Counted from the first letter of the stretch, positions 10,201-18,671 are shown. The stretch is DNA of 64,000 nt from Symbiodinium natans (GCA_905221605.1 CAJNDS010002335.1:907387-971386), one strand, 5' to 3'. The notes: generated by a model from the sequence alone, not told the origin. Program-made: numbers and translations.

Positions 10201-13200
10201 TGTTCAACCTCATGCAGCAAAGAAGGATGCCCCTTCTATACTGTGGGCTCCTGGAGAACCTCTAGTTTAGGGTTTAGGGTTTTCAGGGTTTAGGGTTTAG
10301 GGAAAAGACCCTCAACCCTAAACCCTAAACCCTCGTGATCCTGTAATCGCCACTACTCAGGTTCCAATATTTTTCTGTGCGAGGGGCGTCGACGCATTCG
10401 AATCGGCGATTTTGGTCACGGCCCAAGCCCGAAACCCTAAGCCCTAAACACAGCCTTTTTGGGAGGGTCTTTGGGTCTAGGCTTTGGAGCTTGAGGCCTA
10501 CATGGGCTTTATTTAGGAGGCTTTGAGTACTGCTATCTCTATAAATCCTGACATCCTAAACGCCCCACAAATCCTAAAAACCTCAACAATCCGCCGAAAG
10601 TGCTTCAAAACTCCAGAAATTCCCAAAAACCCTGAAGACCCTCAAAAACCCTAAGGCACCAAACGGCAAAGAAAGAAGGGCCCCTGTTGCTTCAGGGTTG
10701 AGGGTAGTACAGGGTTCATAGGGTTTCAACGTAGTGTACTCGTGGCCAGGAGTATACGGGGTACATAGGTTGCATCGGGCATGTAAAAAGAGGGCAAGTA
10801 GAGTATGTAAGGTATATTGTTTTTTCACAGTCTATTTGGGGGTATCTAAGGGATGTTATAGGGTTACAATCTTGAATCCTCACAAAACCCTCAACCCTAA
10901 ACCCTAAACCCTAAACCCTAAACCCTAAACCCAATGTATATATATATATATACGCCAACACCCGATCTGAAGGTTCATGGTATCTTATGAGATTAGAAGT
11001 AGGGTAGCTGTGACTATAGCCTTATGTAATGCAAGCATGAGGCGTCCTGAAAACTAGCCATGAAATACGTAGCCCATGTGCCGAGGATGTAAGGTTCATG
11101 GTTCAGGGTTTTCGGGTTTAGGGTTTAGGGTCAAACCCCAAACCCTCAACCTGAAACCCTACTTGGAGGTTCAGGGTACTCACAGCACAGCCCCCTAAGT
11201 CCCCTAAGTAGGTCATAAGTAGACATATAATTTGGGGTTATATAAGTACCCATAAACCTCCAAGTAGGGCTCAGTACCCCAACCCCCAGGCCCCAAACCC
11301 CAAACCCTAAACCCTAAACCCTCAACCCAATCTGCAGGTATTTCAACAGTTCTCCAAAGCACCGCCTACGCTTCTTCCTGCGCCCGCCTCTCAGGGAGCT
11401 AGCTGCCATGGTGTAGGCTGCCTTGGCCGTTAGGGCTCAACCCCAAAACCTTAAACCCTGAAGCCCAAAACCCTTAACTCCTGAAATCCTGAAATCCTAA
11501 ACCCTAGCCCTAAACCCTAAACTCTAAACCCTAAAGCCTGAAGCCCTGAAACGCCGCCGAGACTCACAAAGGCCACAGTCGCCCTCCAACCTCAAAAGCC
11601 CCGCTACCATGACGGAAAACACCCCCTAAACCCTAGCCCTAAACCCTAGCCCTAAACCCTAAACCCTAAACCTTAAACCCCAGACCCTCAGACTTCTGCT
11701 GGAGGTCCTTGGAGAAAACCTACCCTGGGGTTGCGGGTTTAGGGTTTAGGGTTTATGGTTTAGCGGCAGCGCCAAACCTTGTCTCAATATCAGGGATCAC
11801 TTTTGCTGGTTGTTGTTGGGGTTCTGGGTATTTCGCAAAATAGGAGTACGCCCCTACTTTTCGGAAACCCCCATCTGGTTTCTGTACCAACGAAGCTAGA
11901 AAGGATAACTTCTTTCCCTGAGCCCTACATCTCAAGCCCTACAACACCAAAATTCCTTACACAACCGAAAGCCCGAACAACCTGAAGCCCGGAATACCCC
12001 GTACAAGCCTCCCTAATCCTAAACCCTAAACCCGTAGAGGTTCAGGGCGTCGGGTTTCAGGGGGGCTTTTTGGGTTCAAGGGCTCAGGGCAGACCTCGAT
12101 CCACCGCCATCACCCATGGGCTTAGGGTTTGGGGTTTCGGCTTTAGGGTAAGAGGTCGGAACTCCTGCGTACATGTCGCCAGAGCTCATGAGGCACAGCA
12201 GCTGGGGTTTCTTCTAACTTGGGGCTTCAGGTGAAGGGTTAGTCCGTATAGGCTTCTGACAACAAAGCTAGACGTTTTCTTTCGAGAGGGATTCAAGAAT
12301 ACTCCTCAGTTTTTTCTTCAATGTGGTTTGAGGCACAAATCCCGGCACAACCCTATAAATCCCCCATTTTTCAACCAGCCGTGCATCCTGAACCCCATCC
12401 GAAAGCCTTGAACCGTTTAACCTGCTGAGCCCCAAACCCCAAACCCTACGAACTCTGAACTCTATATGCGCATTCCCCTGCATGAGCCCTAACTGAACCC
12501 AAACCCCAGAACCCCGAGCCCTGGAAGCCCTAAACCCCAAGCTCTACCTTTCGGAAGACCATTAACGCCCCAAGAAGGCCAAGATGGACTGTGGGGGTTT
12601 ATAAGTACATATATTTGGGATTTTAAGTACCTATGAACCTCCAAGAAGACTCTAAAGGCACCCTGTTCCCGATAGAATTGGACTTATAAGTACCAATGAA
12701 CCTCCAAGTAAGCTGTAGGAGGGTCCCGAAGCCAGCCGAGGGTACGTACATTTGGTTACCACAACAAAGAGACCATACTTATGGTAGCTTTGTTCCCAAA
12801 CAGTCTACTGTTGGGGTTCTAAATTCATTTAAGGATTGTCGACATTCTGAGGACTGTTGCCGGGTTCCTGGGCTCCTTGTCTCCCTTTGTCTCCCTTTGT
12901 CTCCCTTCTTGTGGGTTTTGCCGGGTTGCTGTGCTCCTCGCCTCCCGTTGTCTCCCTTCGTCTCCCTTTGTCTCCCGTCGTCCCCACTGTTTCTTTAATG
13001 CCTTTGACTGTTTGGGCTCTTCGGTGGTGTAATTTGATCCTTAACCCCTAAACCCTAAATCCAAAGAATTCAAAACCCGAAAGCCCACAACGCTAAGCAG
13101 TCAATGCGCCGGAAGATGTTGGAGCCCTGTGAGCCCTACCTCAAGAGTTTTTGGAAAGATTTAGGGCTTAGGGTTTAGGGTTTAGGGTTTTTGGAAAGGT

Positions 13201-13521
13201 TTAGGGTTCACAGTTCAAGGATTAGTGCCTTATCTGCCTTAACTCGTGCTGTGTACCCTACTTCGGGCGACAGCTCCTCTTAGCCTACTGTACTAACCTT
13301 GCTTGAAGCTTCTCTGGGACCTTCAGGCAAAGAGCTCTTGACCCGATAAACCCTACATACAGGGTTTAGGGTTTAGGGTTCAGGGATGAGGGATACGCCT
13401 AAACCCTAAACCCCCAAGCCACCCCCGAGACCCCCAAGCCCTGAAGCCCTTTGGAGGAATGAGCGCTACGACTTTCACGTGGACATGTGGGCTTTGGGCT
13501 GTATCTGCTTTGAGACCCTTG
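4205..13521 (+). CDS. serine/threonine protein kinase gene, NIMA-related-like (multi-exon span)
   Basis: Gene span covering the homology-anchored exons listed separately. In order they give the alphaC segment (AEKTLR), HPNLIAY, hinge LLFIVMSLAE, DGDL, LTWMRQ, LEHLHQQGV, VHRDLK, SNIFL, IGDF/G, VGTPAYMSPEL and DMWALG. The catalytic Asp of HRD, the Lys two residues on, the Asn of K-S-S-N, the DFG Asp and the SPE motif are all present, so an active kinase is likely. The HRDLKSSNIFL-type loop resembles NIMA-related kinases; the family is inferred, the kinase fold is not in doubt. Ten introns of about 0.2-1.3 kb all end AG|G, and at least six start with GC. The N-lobe start and the C-lobe after DMWALG are not fully traced; candidate outer exons are at 1877 and 15416. 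Confidence 0.85.
4439..4538. mobile_element. short TIR element, GGTGGYTDTCAAAATY ends
   Basis: About 100 bp whose ends are inverted copies of one another over about 26 bp with roughly five mismatches. The element lies in the intron between the kinase exons at 4261 and 4762. No coding capacity; MITE-like. No clear target duplication seen. Confidence 0.55.
4762..4807 (+). CDS. kinase exon, subdomain IV (HPN..Y)
   Basis: 46 nt between CCGAG|GCG and a GC donor (GACG|GCTTC). Encodes AHPNLIAYKQSFLED plus the first base of Gly. HPN-hydrophobic-hydrophobic is the standard start of kinase subdomain IV. It joins in phase 1 to the exon at 5675 to give ...SFLEDGG LLFIVM. The open reading continues past the donor for about 45 codons, but that extension does not match a kinase. 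Confidence 0.85.
5014..5130. mobile_element. palindromic MITE-like element with 8-bp target duplication
   Basis: Element 5022-5122 (101 bp) starts TTGGGATGTTCCCCC and ends with its inverse. The inverted arms are about 34 bp, differing by a single one-base indel. The exact octamer ATAACAGC lies on both sides (5014-5021 and 5123-5130), the signature of an 8-bp target-site duplication as produced by hAT-type transposases, though the ends are not typical hAT termini. A related copy is at 56151. It is non-autonomous, with no ORF. Confidence 0.85.
5279..5392. repeat. (CT)n microsatellite
   Basis: Imperfect CT/TCTC dinucleotide tract of roughly 110 bp in the kinase intron between exons 4807 and 5675. 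Confidence 0.9.
5521..5640. mobile_element. TIR element, TACTTGGAGGTTCAGGG family (diverged copy)
   Basis: The left end matches the family seen complete at 11160-11266. The right arm is diverged (AAGTACCCCAATAA). It is one of at least three or four copies in the window. Confidence 0.5.
5675..5709 (+). CDS. kinase exon, hinge region
   Basis: Acceptor GCCAG|GCG. Encodes GLLFIVMSLAE: beta-5 strand, gatekeeper and hinge. End 5709 with a GA donor (GAG|GACGGC) joins to DGDL in the next exon with the normal family spacing. An alternative GT donor after 5715 keeps frame but adds two residues. The open frame runs on to about 5798 without kinase similarity. Confidence 0.8.
5814..5966. repeat. long CCCTAAA array abutting an acceptor
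   Basis: About 21 nearly perfect CCCTAAA units. The array ends five bases before the AG that opens the kinase exon at 5971. Confidence 0.97.
5971..6036 (+). CDS. kinase exon, (G)DL helix to alphaE start
   Basis: 66 nt, phase 0 to phase 0. Acceptor GTCAG|GAT directly after a CCCTAAA array; GC donor ATG|GCCGG. Encodes DGDLGRVVREAQ and VAKRMLPESM. The DGDL corresponds to the GGDL that follows the hinge in NIMA-related and similar kinases. About 20 bases downstream of the donor a TTTAGGG array begins (6056). Confidence 0.85.
6056..6225. repeat. TTTAGGG array then CCCTAAA array
   Basis: TTTAGGG units at 6056-6136 and inverted CCCTAAA/CCCTCAA units at 6155-6225, in the 5' part of a 1.2-kb kinase intron. 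Another CCCTAAA block follows at about 6325-6362. Confidence 0.9.
7005..7275. repeat. poly-G run, TTTAGGG block and CCCTAAA block
   Basis: A G run (about 7023-7046), TTTAGGG units to about 7165, then CCCTAAA units from 7190 that end within a few bases of the acceptor of the exon at 7278. Confidence 0.9.
7278..7308 (+). CDS. kinase exon, alphaE helix
   Basis: 31 nt, AATCCAG|GTC to GC donor (CTGG|GCTC), phase 0 to 1. Encodes VLTWMRQTLL; the W..Q..L pattern is typical of helix E before the catalytic loop. It joins in frame to G-LEHLHQQGV at 8531. The open frame continues to 7340 and a GT at 7341, but that reading would break the kinase alignment. Confidence 0.85.
7363..7640. repeat. TTTAGGG blocks within a kinase intron
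   Basis: TTTAGGG/TTTGGGG units at 7363-7475 and 7597-7640. The segment between (7474-7602) is open for 43 codons and bounded exactly by TTTAG and GTTTAGGG, yet it lies within the intron joining two proven exons. Confidence 0.9.
7684..7956 (+). CDS. open segment with poly-C-encoded proline run, probably non-coding
   Basis: About 90 codons are open on the plus strand through a C run at 7760-7778 that would encode prolines. It falls inside the kinase intron 7309-8530, so it is likely fortuitous, or an exon of a nested or alternative transcript. No family similarity. Confidence 0.12.
8354..8485. repeat. long CCCTAAA array
   Basis: About 18 near-perfect units, ending 46 bases before the acceptor of the kinase exon at 8531. 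Confidence 0.97.
8531..8559 (+). CDS. kinase exon, end of helix E
   Basis: 29 nt, CTGAG|GC to GT donor (GTT|GTCCTG). Encodes LEHLHQQGV; the L.HLH..GV pattern directly precedes VHRDLK in Ser/Thr kinases. It joins phase 1 from 7308 and phase 0 to 9342. Confidence 0.85.
8618..8735. repeat. AT-rich TTATTA microsatellite
   Basis: Irregular TTA/TAT trinucleotide tract followed by T and G homopolymers (8732-8760), in an intron. Confidence 0.8.
9085..9323. repeat. CCCTAAA blocks with CCCTAAG variant
   Basis: Units at 9085-9147 and 9214-9323; the last third is homogenised to CCCTAAG. The block ends about 18 bases before the acceptor of the exon at 9342. Confidence 0.95.
9342..9360 (+). CDS. kinase micro-exon, VHRDLK
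   Basis: Only 19 nt: GGTGAG|GTT to GC donor (AAGA|GCCG). Encodes VHRDLK plus one base of Ser. The HRD Asp is the catalytic base and the Lys contacts phosphate. Joining to GT-TCC-AAT at 10361 completes K-S-S-N. The micro-exon is recognised by exact phase and motif continuity. Confidence 0.85.
9395..9830. repeat. variant array TTTAGGG/TTTGTAGGG
   Basis: Long degenerate array in which many units carry an extra G or GT (TTTGTAGGG). It begins about 35 bases after the GC donor of the HRD exon. Confidence 0.9.
9922..10153. repeat. variant array CCCCTAAA
   Basis: About 25 units, mostly the octamer CCCCTAAA rather than CCCTAAA, preceded by a C run. A locally homogenised variant. Confidence 0.95.
10361..10414 (+). 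CDS. kinase exon, catalytic loop Asn to DFG
   Basis: 54 nt, ACTCAG|GT to GT donor (TTTG|GTCACG). Encodes SNIFLCEGRRRIRIGDF and the first base of the DFG Gly. Asn binds Mg; the DF(G) Asp chelates Mg. Phase 1 on both sides. A short CCCTAAA block (10310-10335) lies about 25 bases before the acceptor. Confidence 0.9.
10936..10953. repeat. (TA)n microsatellite
   Basis: Nine TA units directly after a CCCTAAA block. Confidence 0.9.
11160..11266. mobile_element. TIR element, TACTTGGAGGTT family (complete copy)
   Basis: 107 bp bounded by inverted ends TACTTGGAGGTTCAGGGTAC and its near-complement. Both ends carry TA, consistent with a Tc1/mariner-type TA target. Other copies or arms: 5521, 12601-12655, 12680-12711, 32489. 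Confidence 0.8.
11338..11381 (+). CDS. kinase exon, activation segment
   Basis: 44 nt, TCTGCAG|GT to GC donor (TGC|GCCCG). Encodes (G)ISTVLQSTAYASSC, the DFG-IS..VL start of an activation loop. It joins in phase 0 to VGTPAYMSPE at 12155. A CCCTAAA block ends about 9 bases before the acceptor. Confidence 0.88.
11826..11880. mobile_element. fragment of GGGTATTTCC..GGAAAYCCCC palindromic element
   Basis: Compact inverted repeat (GGTATTTCGCAAAATAGG against CCCCTACTTTTCGGAAACCCCC) related to the copy at 39512-39690. Kinase intron. Confidence 0.4.
12155..12192 (+). CDS. kinase exon, GTPAYMSPE
   Basis: 38 nt, AAGAG|GTC to GC donor (ATGAG|GCAC). Encodes VGTPAYMSPELM plus two bases; GT..Y.SPE is the P+1 loop and APE motif (Ser for Ala is common). 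Phase 2 joins to G-AAT at 13457, giving MRNERYDF. This intron start is one of the clearest GC donors. Confidence 0.9.
12601..12711. repeat. two right arms of the TACTTGGAGG element
   Basis: Two segments with ATAAGTACC..TGAACCTCCAAG (about 12601-12655 and 12680-12711) lie about 70 bp apart in direct orientation: a partial tandem copy of one arm. Confidence 0.5.
12860..12995. repeat. CTCCCTTTGT minisatellite
   Basis: About a dozen 10-bp units of the GTCTCCCTTT/CGTCTCCC type, in two clusters separated by a GTGGGTTTTGCCGGG spacer. Confidence 0.75.
13457..13521 (+). CDS. kinase exon, subdomain IX (DMWALG)
   Basis: Acceptor TTGGAG|G. Encodes NERYDFHVDMWALGCICFE followed by TL. D-x-W-x-x-G is the invariant subdomain IX motif at the start of helix F. 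The GC donor at 13522 (CTTG|GCTTAG) is tentative because the following exon was not found. The degenerate CCCTAAA-type block before it (about 13400-13450) fits the pattern of the other introns. Confidence 0.88.
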
Positions 13522-15415
13522 GCTTAGCTCAGCCCCTGCCCCCCCCCCCCCCCTCTCCAACTCCCAAATGGCTTTAGGGTTAGGGTTTTTTGGGTTTGTG
13601 GGCTTCATGGGGCTTACAGGGTCTATACAGGGTTTATAGGGTTCGCGCAATGTTTATCAGGCTTATAGGGTTCAGGGTTCACCCCTTAGGTCTCGCATGG
13701 TCGATGTATCACCATCACTCAACCTCAGGCCCTACAGCATAAAATTCCAGATCGATGAAGTTGTTGAGTTGGAGAGTTGTGTTAGAGTTGTGGTATTGGT
13801 TCAGGGTCTAGGGTATGCGTTTAGGTTTTGTTCAAGCGGACGTGTTGTTTGAGTGGAAGTGGTGCCGTGTTTTAGGTGCAAATGCGGTAATCGTTGACCA
13901 GGTCAAGAATCGTCATAGTTTAGCAGGCTCAGCACAAGCGCTTCTTGCTTGAGAATAAGACCAGGCCTTTCTTGTTGAGCACTCTTCGTCTACATCTTGT
14001 GACTTCTCTAAACTGCGTCCCTTCTGGGCCTGAAAAGAGTAGCCCCAAAAGGGACCAGCCTTTGGAACAGTGATCATATGTATTACTTACGCGACTCAGG
14101 TCTCTACTGACGTAGGTCGCAGACCCTGAGCCCTAAACCCTAAACCTTGAACCCTACCCCCTAAAACCTGAAACCATAAACCCTAAACCCTTACTAAACC
14201 CTAAACCCTAAACCCTAAACCCTAAAAGACAGAAGCCCCCGCGTTTCGGGCTCGACCCAGGGGCAGCTCCAAGGGTAGTTACGCGGTGCCTTGATATGGT
14301 CCCTTACCCTCTTTAAAGGGTTCTGACTCTATGGGCCCTTGGGTTTAGGGTTTAGGGTTTAGGGTTTAGGGTTTTGGGTTTAGGTATAGGGGTATATAAG
14401 GGCCCCCCTCTTGTTGGCCCAGATCAAGATACCCTGTAACTACTCTAAGGGTAGCGTGCAAGCAGACCCCCCGATGCCTCAAACCCGCACACCTCGAACT
14501 ACTACCCCCGAAACCCGAACTTACATTCAAAGCCCTGAGCCCCTCAGCTCCCCGAAGAGCCCTAAACCCGAAAACCGAAACCCTAAACCCTAAACCTTAA
14601 ACCCTAAACCCTAAACCTTAAACCCTAAACCCTAAACCCTAACCTCTCGCCCGAGGCTTTGCTCCCTCGACCTGCCTTTTGCTGCAGCGTCGCTTCTCCA
14701 GCTGGCCGGGGTCTCACATTACTAGGATCCGAAGCCCTCGAAGCCCTGAGCCCTCTCGTTTAGGGTTTAGGGTTTAGGGTTTAGGGGTTAGGGTTTAGGG
14801 TTTAGGGTTTAGGGTTTAGGAATAGGGTTTAGGGTTTAGGGCTTAGGGTTTAGGGTTTAGGGTAGTTAGAAGGCTCTGGGTATGGGCCCTTAATTGGGGG
14901 AGCCCTCCTGTGCCCCCCTTCTACACCTTTTCAACCCAAAGACCCACACTTCAGAACCCTCAAAGGAAGGTAAGGGACCAGACGAAGAGACCGGGGTTTA
15001 GGGTTTAGGGTTTGGGGTTTAGGGTTTAGGGTTTAGGGTTCAGGGTTCAGGGCTCAGGGTTCGAAGGGACACCCTTAGACCCCAAAAGAGCCCTCTAACT
15101 ACTCATAATCTCATCAGTTCTCCAAAATTACGGTAGCATGTTTGGGTGCCCTAAACATCCAGGGCCGACTTATCATACGGATCCCAAAAGGGATTATAAC
15201 TTAGAGAATCCCCCACAAAGAACCCTTTCCCCCCCCCCTCCCCCTGCGGCACAATTGCATGTTGTGGCTACCTAAAGCCTGAGCACCAATCCCTAACCCC
15301 CCCTAAGCCCTAAACCCTATACCCTAAACCTTAAACCCGAAACCCGAAACCCTCAACCCGAAACCCTAAACCCTAAACCCCAAACACCCGCCCATGACAC
15401 TCGAAGCATGCGCAG
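13522..15415 (+). other. intron-like region; kinase subdomain X exons expected here
   Basis: Telomere-type blocks at 14130-14225 (CCCTAAA), 14341-14400 (TTTAGGG), 14575-14645 (CCCTAAA), 14757-14875, 15000-15060, and mixed units to about 15380, with unique islands between. One or more exons joining DMWALG to the 15416 exon should lie here, but I could not identify them. A GC-rich island at 14684-14757 is open but unassigned. Confidence 0.5.
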
Positions 15416-15454
15416 GCAATGCAAGTCATGGACTCCGAGCCCGTGGCGCGCTCG
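15416..15454 (+). CDS. candidate kinase exon, subdomain XI
   Basis: 39 nt, TGCGCAG|GCA to GC donor (TCG|GCTG). Encodes AMQVMDSEPVARS, which fits the L..ML..DP..R segment of subdomain XI with its conserved Arg. It is preceded by CCCTAAA/CCCCAAA units. Placement in the kinase gene is inferred from order and strand. Confidence 0.5.
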
Positions 15455-15470
15455 GCTGCGACGACTTGGA

Positions 15471-15750
15471 TGCGTGGGTTTAGGGTTTGGGGTTTGGGGT
15501 TTAGGGTTTAGGGTTTGGGGCTTAGGGGTTTAAGGGTTTTTTGCAAGGTTTTTGGGGGGTTGAGGGTCTAGGGTTTCGGGTTTAGGGTTTAGTGTTTAGG
15601 GTCTAGGGCTTACGGTTTACAGGGTTAGGCTCCTAAGCTTCTCTGCCTTTCCTGCCCGAACCCCCCTCCCCGCCCTTAACCCTAAAGACCTAAACCCCAA
15701 ACTTAAGTTTGGGGTCTAGGGTTTAGGGTGTAGGGGGTTTAGTTAAGTCC
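15471..15750. repeat. TTTAGGG-type blocks, degenerate
   Basis: TTTAGGG, TTTGGGG and GGTCTAGGG variants in several short groups. Confidence 0.75.
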
Positions 15751-16552
15751 TTTAACCACCTTTTTGGTTGGTGCCCTACACCTCAAGCTTTAGCCACATA
15801 CCCCGAGATTCCACGGGTAGGGTCAAGGGTTCCTGGTTCCTCCAATTAAGGGTTCAGGGTTTAGGGTTTAGGGTAGTTACATGGTCCCTTTTAAAGGGTT
15901 CTGTCGGGGGGAGGGGGGTTCTTGCAGAAGGGAGGGGGTTGGCTTTTGCCTTGGGAGCGTTTAGGGCTTTGATGCGTCGTTTTCGAGATTCTGCTACGCC
16001 TGGAAGGGGGCCTACAATGGGGACCCTGCACAAATTCAGCTTGTGAAGGGACTGGTGCCGGCTCAGGGCTTACTATTGTCACATTCATGGGATTAAGACT
16101 CATACCCCTAAGAGGTTCCCTGAATATACGCCTAACATGGCCCTCATATTCCCTTTGAGGATTATCAAAAGGGGTCCCCAAACCCAAGGGTACAACCTAG
16201 GGGTCCAAGGTAAAGTCCTTTGATACTTTTGTTGACATAGACCCAGTGAAGGTACTGTTACACACTTAAGACTGCCCCATGGATCACAGTGCCGAACATC
16301 AGCTGGCACGCGGGCCCGCAGTCTGCCCCACTGCCGGGTTATCCCTCTGCCTACGGAGCGCTGCGCCCGAGGCCTCGTTTCAAATTATTGAGGCGCTGAG
16401 GTCCACCGCAACGCCGGCGTCGCCTTCCCGCCCGCCGCCGCGGCAGTGTTGATTTCGAAATGCCGCCGCCGAAATGCCTTGGTGGGCGTTGGCCCATGTC
16501 GTTCTGCGCCGCCTGAGAGCTCTCTGTCTCAGGAGCAGTCCTGTGTATGAAC

Positions 16553-16667
16553 TACCCAGGGACTCCGAAACCCCTTAATGAAGGAATATGCCTTAAATCA
16601 TATTCGGGTTCCCATTCTAGTTTAGGGGACATCCCTTAATTGAGGGGTTTTGGAGTCTCTGGGTATA
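16553..16667. mobile_element. TIR element, TACCCAGRGACTCC family
   Basis: About 115 bp with inverted ends of about 28 bp. TA is present at both outer ends, as in Tc1/mariner-type MITEs. Diverged relatives share CCTTAATTAAGGAATAT at 6583-6640, 56648-56735 and 58270-58350. Confidence 0.7.
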
Positions 16668-17090
16668 GGCTAGCCCCTCAGTCCTAGAAGGCCGAGTTTA
16701 GGGTTGAGGGGTTTTAGGGGGGGTTAGGGTTTCAGCTTGAAACTTGAAACCTAAGCATCTAAGAATGAAGCCTCGCTGCGCCGGGTCCACAGGGACGCAG
16801 CAGCTGTATGTCTCATTCTTGTTCTTGTTTTTTTGTTGTTTGTTCTTTTTTCCTTTTTTTGAACATGCCTTTTAAACAAATATTTCGAGGTGGTGTTTAT
16901 GCCATGTTGTTTGTTTTTGGCGGGGGAGGGGGGGAGAGAGGAGAGTGGCGACGCGTAGAATACAGACGTGGACTTGCGCGCTTAACTTCAACCCCCAACC
17001 GGAAAGCCTCAACCCTCAACCACTCACCCGAGTAACCACGCAAGCATAAACATAACATCACAAGATATGCTCCTAAGTATAGAGATGGTC

Positions 17091-17200
17091 AAACCCTAAA
17101 CCCTAAACCCTAAACCCTAAACCCTAAACCCTAAACCCTAAACCCTAAACCCTAAACCCTCAACCCTATCCCTCAACCCTAAACCCTAAACCCTAATCCC
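17091..17200. repeat. CCCTAAA array
   Basis: About 15 units with a few CCCTCAA variants. Confidence 0.95.
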
Positions 17201-17319
17201 TGTTTATGTTTTGTTCTCTACTTATGACTCATGCACAACTCACGCGCCTGCCCCGAAGGAGGTTTTGGAGGCATAGAGTTCCATGCCGAGGCGCTCCACA
17301 AGCCCTGTAAGTCCGGTTT

Positions 17320-17565
17320 AGGGTTCAGGGTTTGGGGTTGAATGTTTAAGGATAGGGTTGAGGGTTTAGGGTTTAGGGTTTAGGGTCTAGGGTTTAGAAT
17401 CCTAAACCCTAAACCCTAAACCCGAAACCCTAAACCCTAAACCCTAAACCCCTCAATCCGAAGTTGCAGCCTAAACCCTAAACCCCAAACCCCAAACCCC
17501 AAACCCCAAACCCCAAACCCCAAACCCCAAACCCCAAACCCTAAACCCTAAACCCTAAACCCAAG
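17320..17565. repeat. TTTAGGG block then CCCTAAA/CCCCAAA array
   Basis: Inverted pair: TTTAGGG units to about 17397 meet CCCTAAA units within a few bases, which then continue to the AAG of the next island. Confidence 0.93.
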
Positions 17566-17640
17566 GCGTGGGAGAAGCTGGAGGGCCGCAGCGAGGAGAT
17601 CATACGTGACAGGGGCTCAGCCGCCATCTGGGATTGGGGG
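17566..17640 (+). CDS. candidate exon, helical, unassigned
   Basis: 75 nt in one open frame: acceptor CCCAAG|GCG directly after a CCCTAAA array, and a GTTTCAGGG donor that starts a TTTAGGG block. Encodes AWEKLEGRSEEIIRD and RGSAAIWDWG, with GC-rich third positions. It follows the kinase exons on the same strand and may belong to the same gene (C-terminal) or the next. No homology recognised. Confidence 0.45.
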
Positions 17641-18057
17641 GTTTCAGGGTTTAGGGTTTCAGTGTTTAGGGTTTAGGGTTTAGGGCGTAGGGTTTGAGGG
17701 TTTGGGGCTTAGGGTTCAGGGTCTGTAGCTTAGGGGTTTCTGGGTTGTAGGGTGCTGGGGTTAAGAGGTATCAGCTTAGATTTGTGGAGTCTATCGGGTT
17801 TGGGGGCTTTCGGGGTTTGAGGGGTTTGGAGTTCAGGGTTTGGGGCTTCGGGCTTCGGGGCTTAGTTTAGGGTTTCGGGTTAGCCTTTAGAGCCTTGTGG
17901 GGCGGGGGGGGGGGTCACCCTAAGCCCTCGCAAAAGTGAAACAAGCGTTCTTCCTTGAAGACTGGGCCAAGAAAGGGGGATGTTTAGGCCCGGGGACCAG
18001 GGGCACCCCCGTTTGCAACCTAAGTTCGGAGGTGGCCTTTGGCCAAAAGGGGGCCCT

Positions 18058-18114
18058 TGAACCCTAAACCCTAAACCCTAAACCCTAAACCCTAAACCCT
18101 AAACCCTAAACCCT
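18058..18114. repeat. CCCTAAA array
   Basis: Eight perfect units ending CCCTAG, directly before a GC-rich island. Confidence 0.95.
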
Positions 18115-18426
18115 AGGCGTCGTGCTGCTGACGAGGGCCACCCTGGACGCAGTGAGGCCAGGACGGCCAACGCCCCGCGTGCTGGCTCTGCTGGGCGGAT
18201 TGACGGCGAAGCCTCAGTGCTGGCTCTGGTGACGCTGTGCGGCCCAAGCTGCAGCCATCGAAGAGCAAGTTGCCAGGGTGTGGTCGATTATCAAATCCCA
18301 GGACCTGCAAAACCCTTTTTTGTTCTTTCTTCGTCGTCTCTACAAAAATCTCGTCGACTGGACACGCCAGCACGCTCGCCGGATCAGACAGGACATCCTC
18401 AGTGCATGTATGGGCCCGCTCATGAA
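18115..18426 (+). CDS. candidate exon region, unassigned
   Basis: GC-rich island between two CCCTAAA arrays. One plus frame after GCTGCAG (18251-18258) reads IEEQVARVWSIIKSQDLQNP followed by basic helical sequence to about 18426; another frame is open across the whole island. Two GC/GT donor choices make the exon limits uncertain. No family recognised. Confidence 0.35.
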
Positions 18427-18520
18427 AACCCTAAACCCTAAACCTTAAACCCTAAACCCTAAACCCTAAACCCTAAACCCTTAGCCCTTAGCCCTTAGCC
18501 CTAAGCCCTAAGCCCTAAAC
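18424..18520. repeat. CCCTAAA array with CCCTTAG variants
   Basis: About 13 units; the last ones are CCCTTAG/CCCTAAG. Confidence 0.93.
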
Positions 18521-18565
18521 GAACCCCCTTGTGGACCTGCCATGCTTTGACCCTCGATGGCAGGT

Positions 18566-18664
18566 CAAGATCTGCTCTATGCAATCCTGCCAAGGTGACC
18601 CACTGGCTGCTCCAGAAGGACGTGAAGAACAGGCAGGGCCCCACTAAATCTTTCCAAGAAGGTT
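18566..18664 (+). CDS. candidate exon, unassigned
   Basis: Acceptor GGCAG|GTC, end near AAG|GTTTTATTATAGGG. One frame reads AKVTHWLLQKDVKNRQGP then TKSFQE. CCCTAAA block upstream, TTTAGGG block downstream. No homology recognised. Confidence 0.35.
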
Positions 18665-18671
18665 TTATTAT

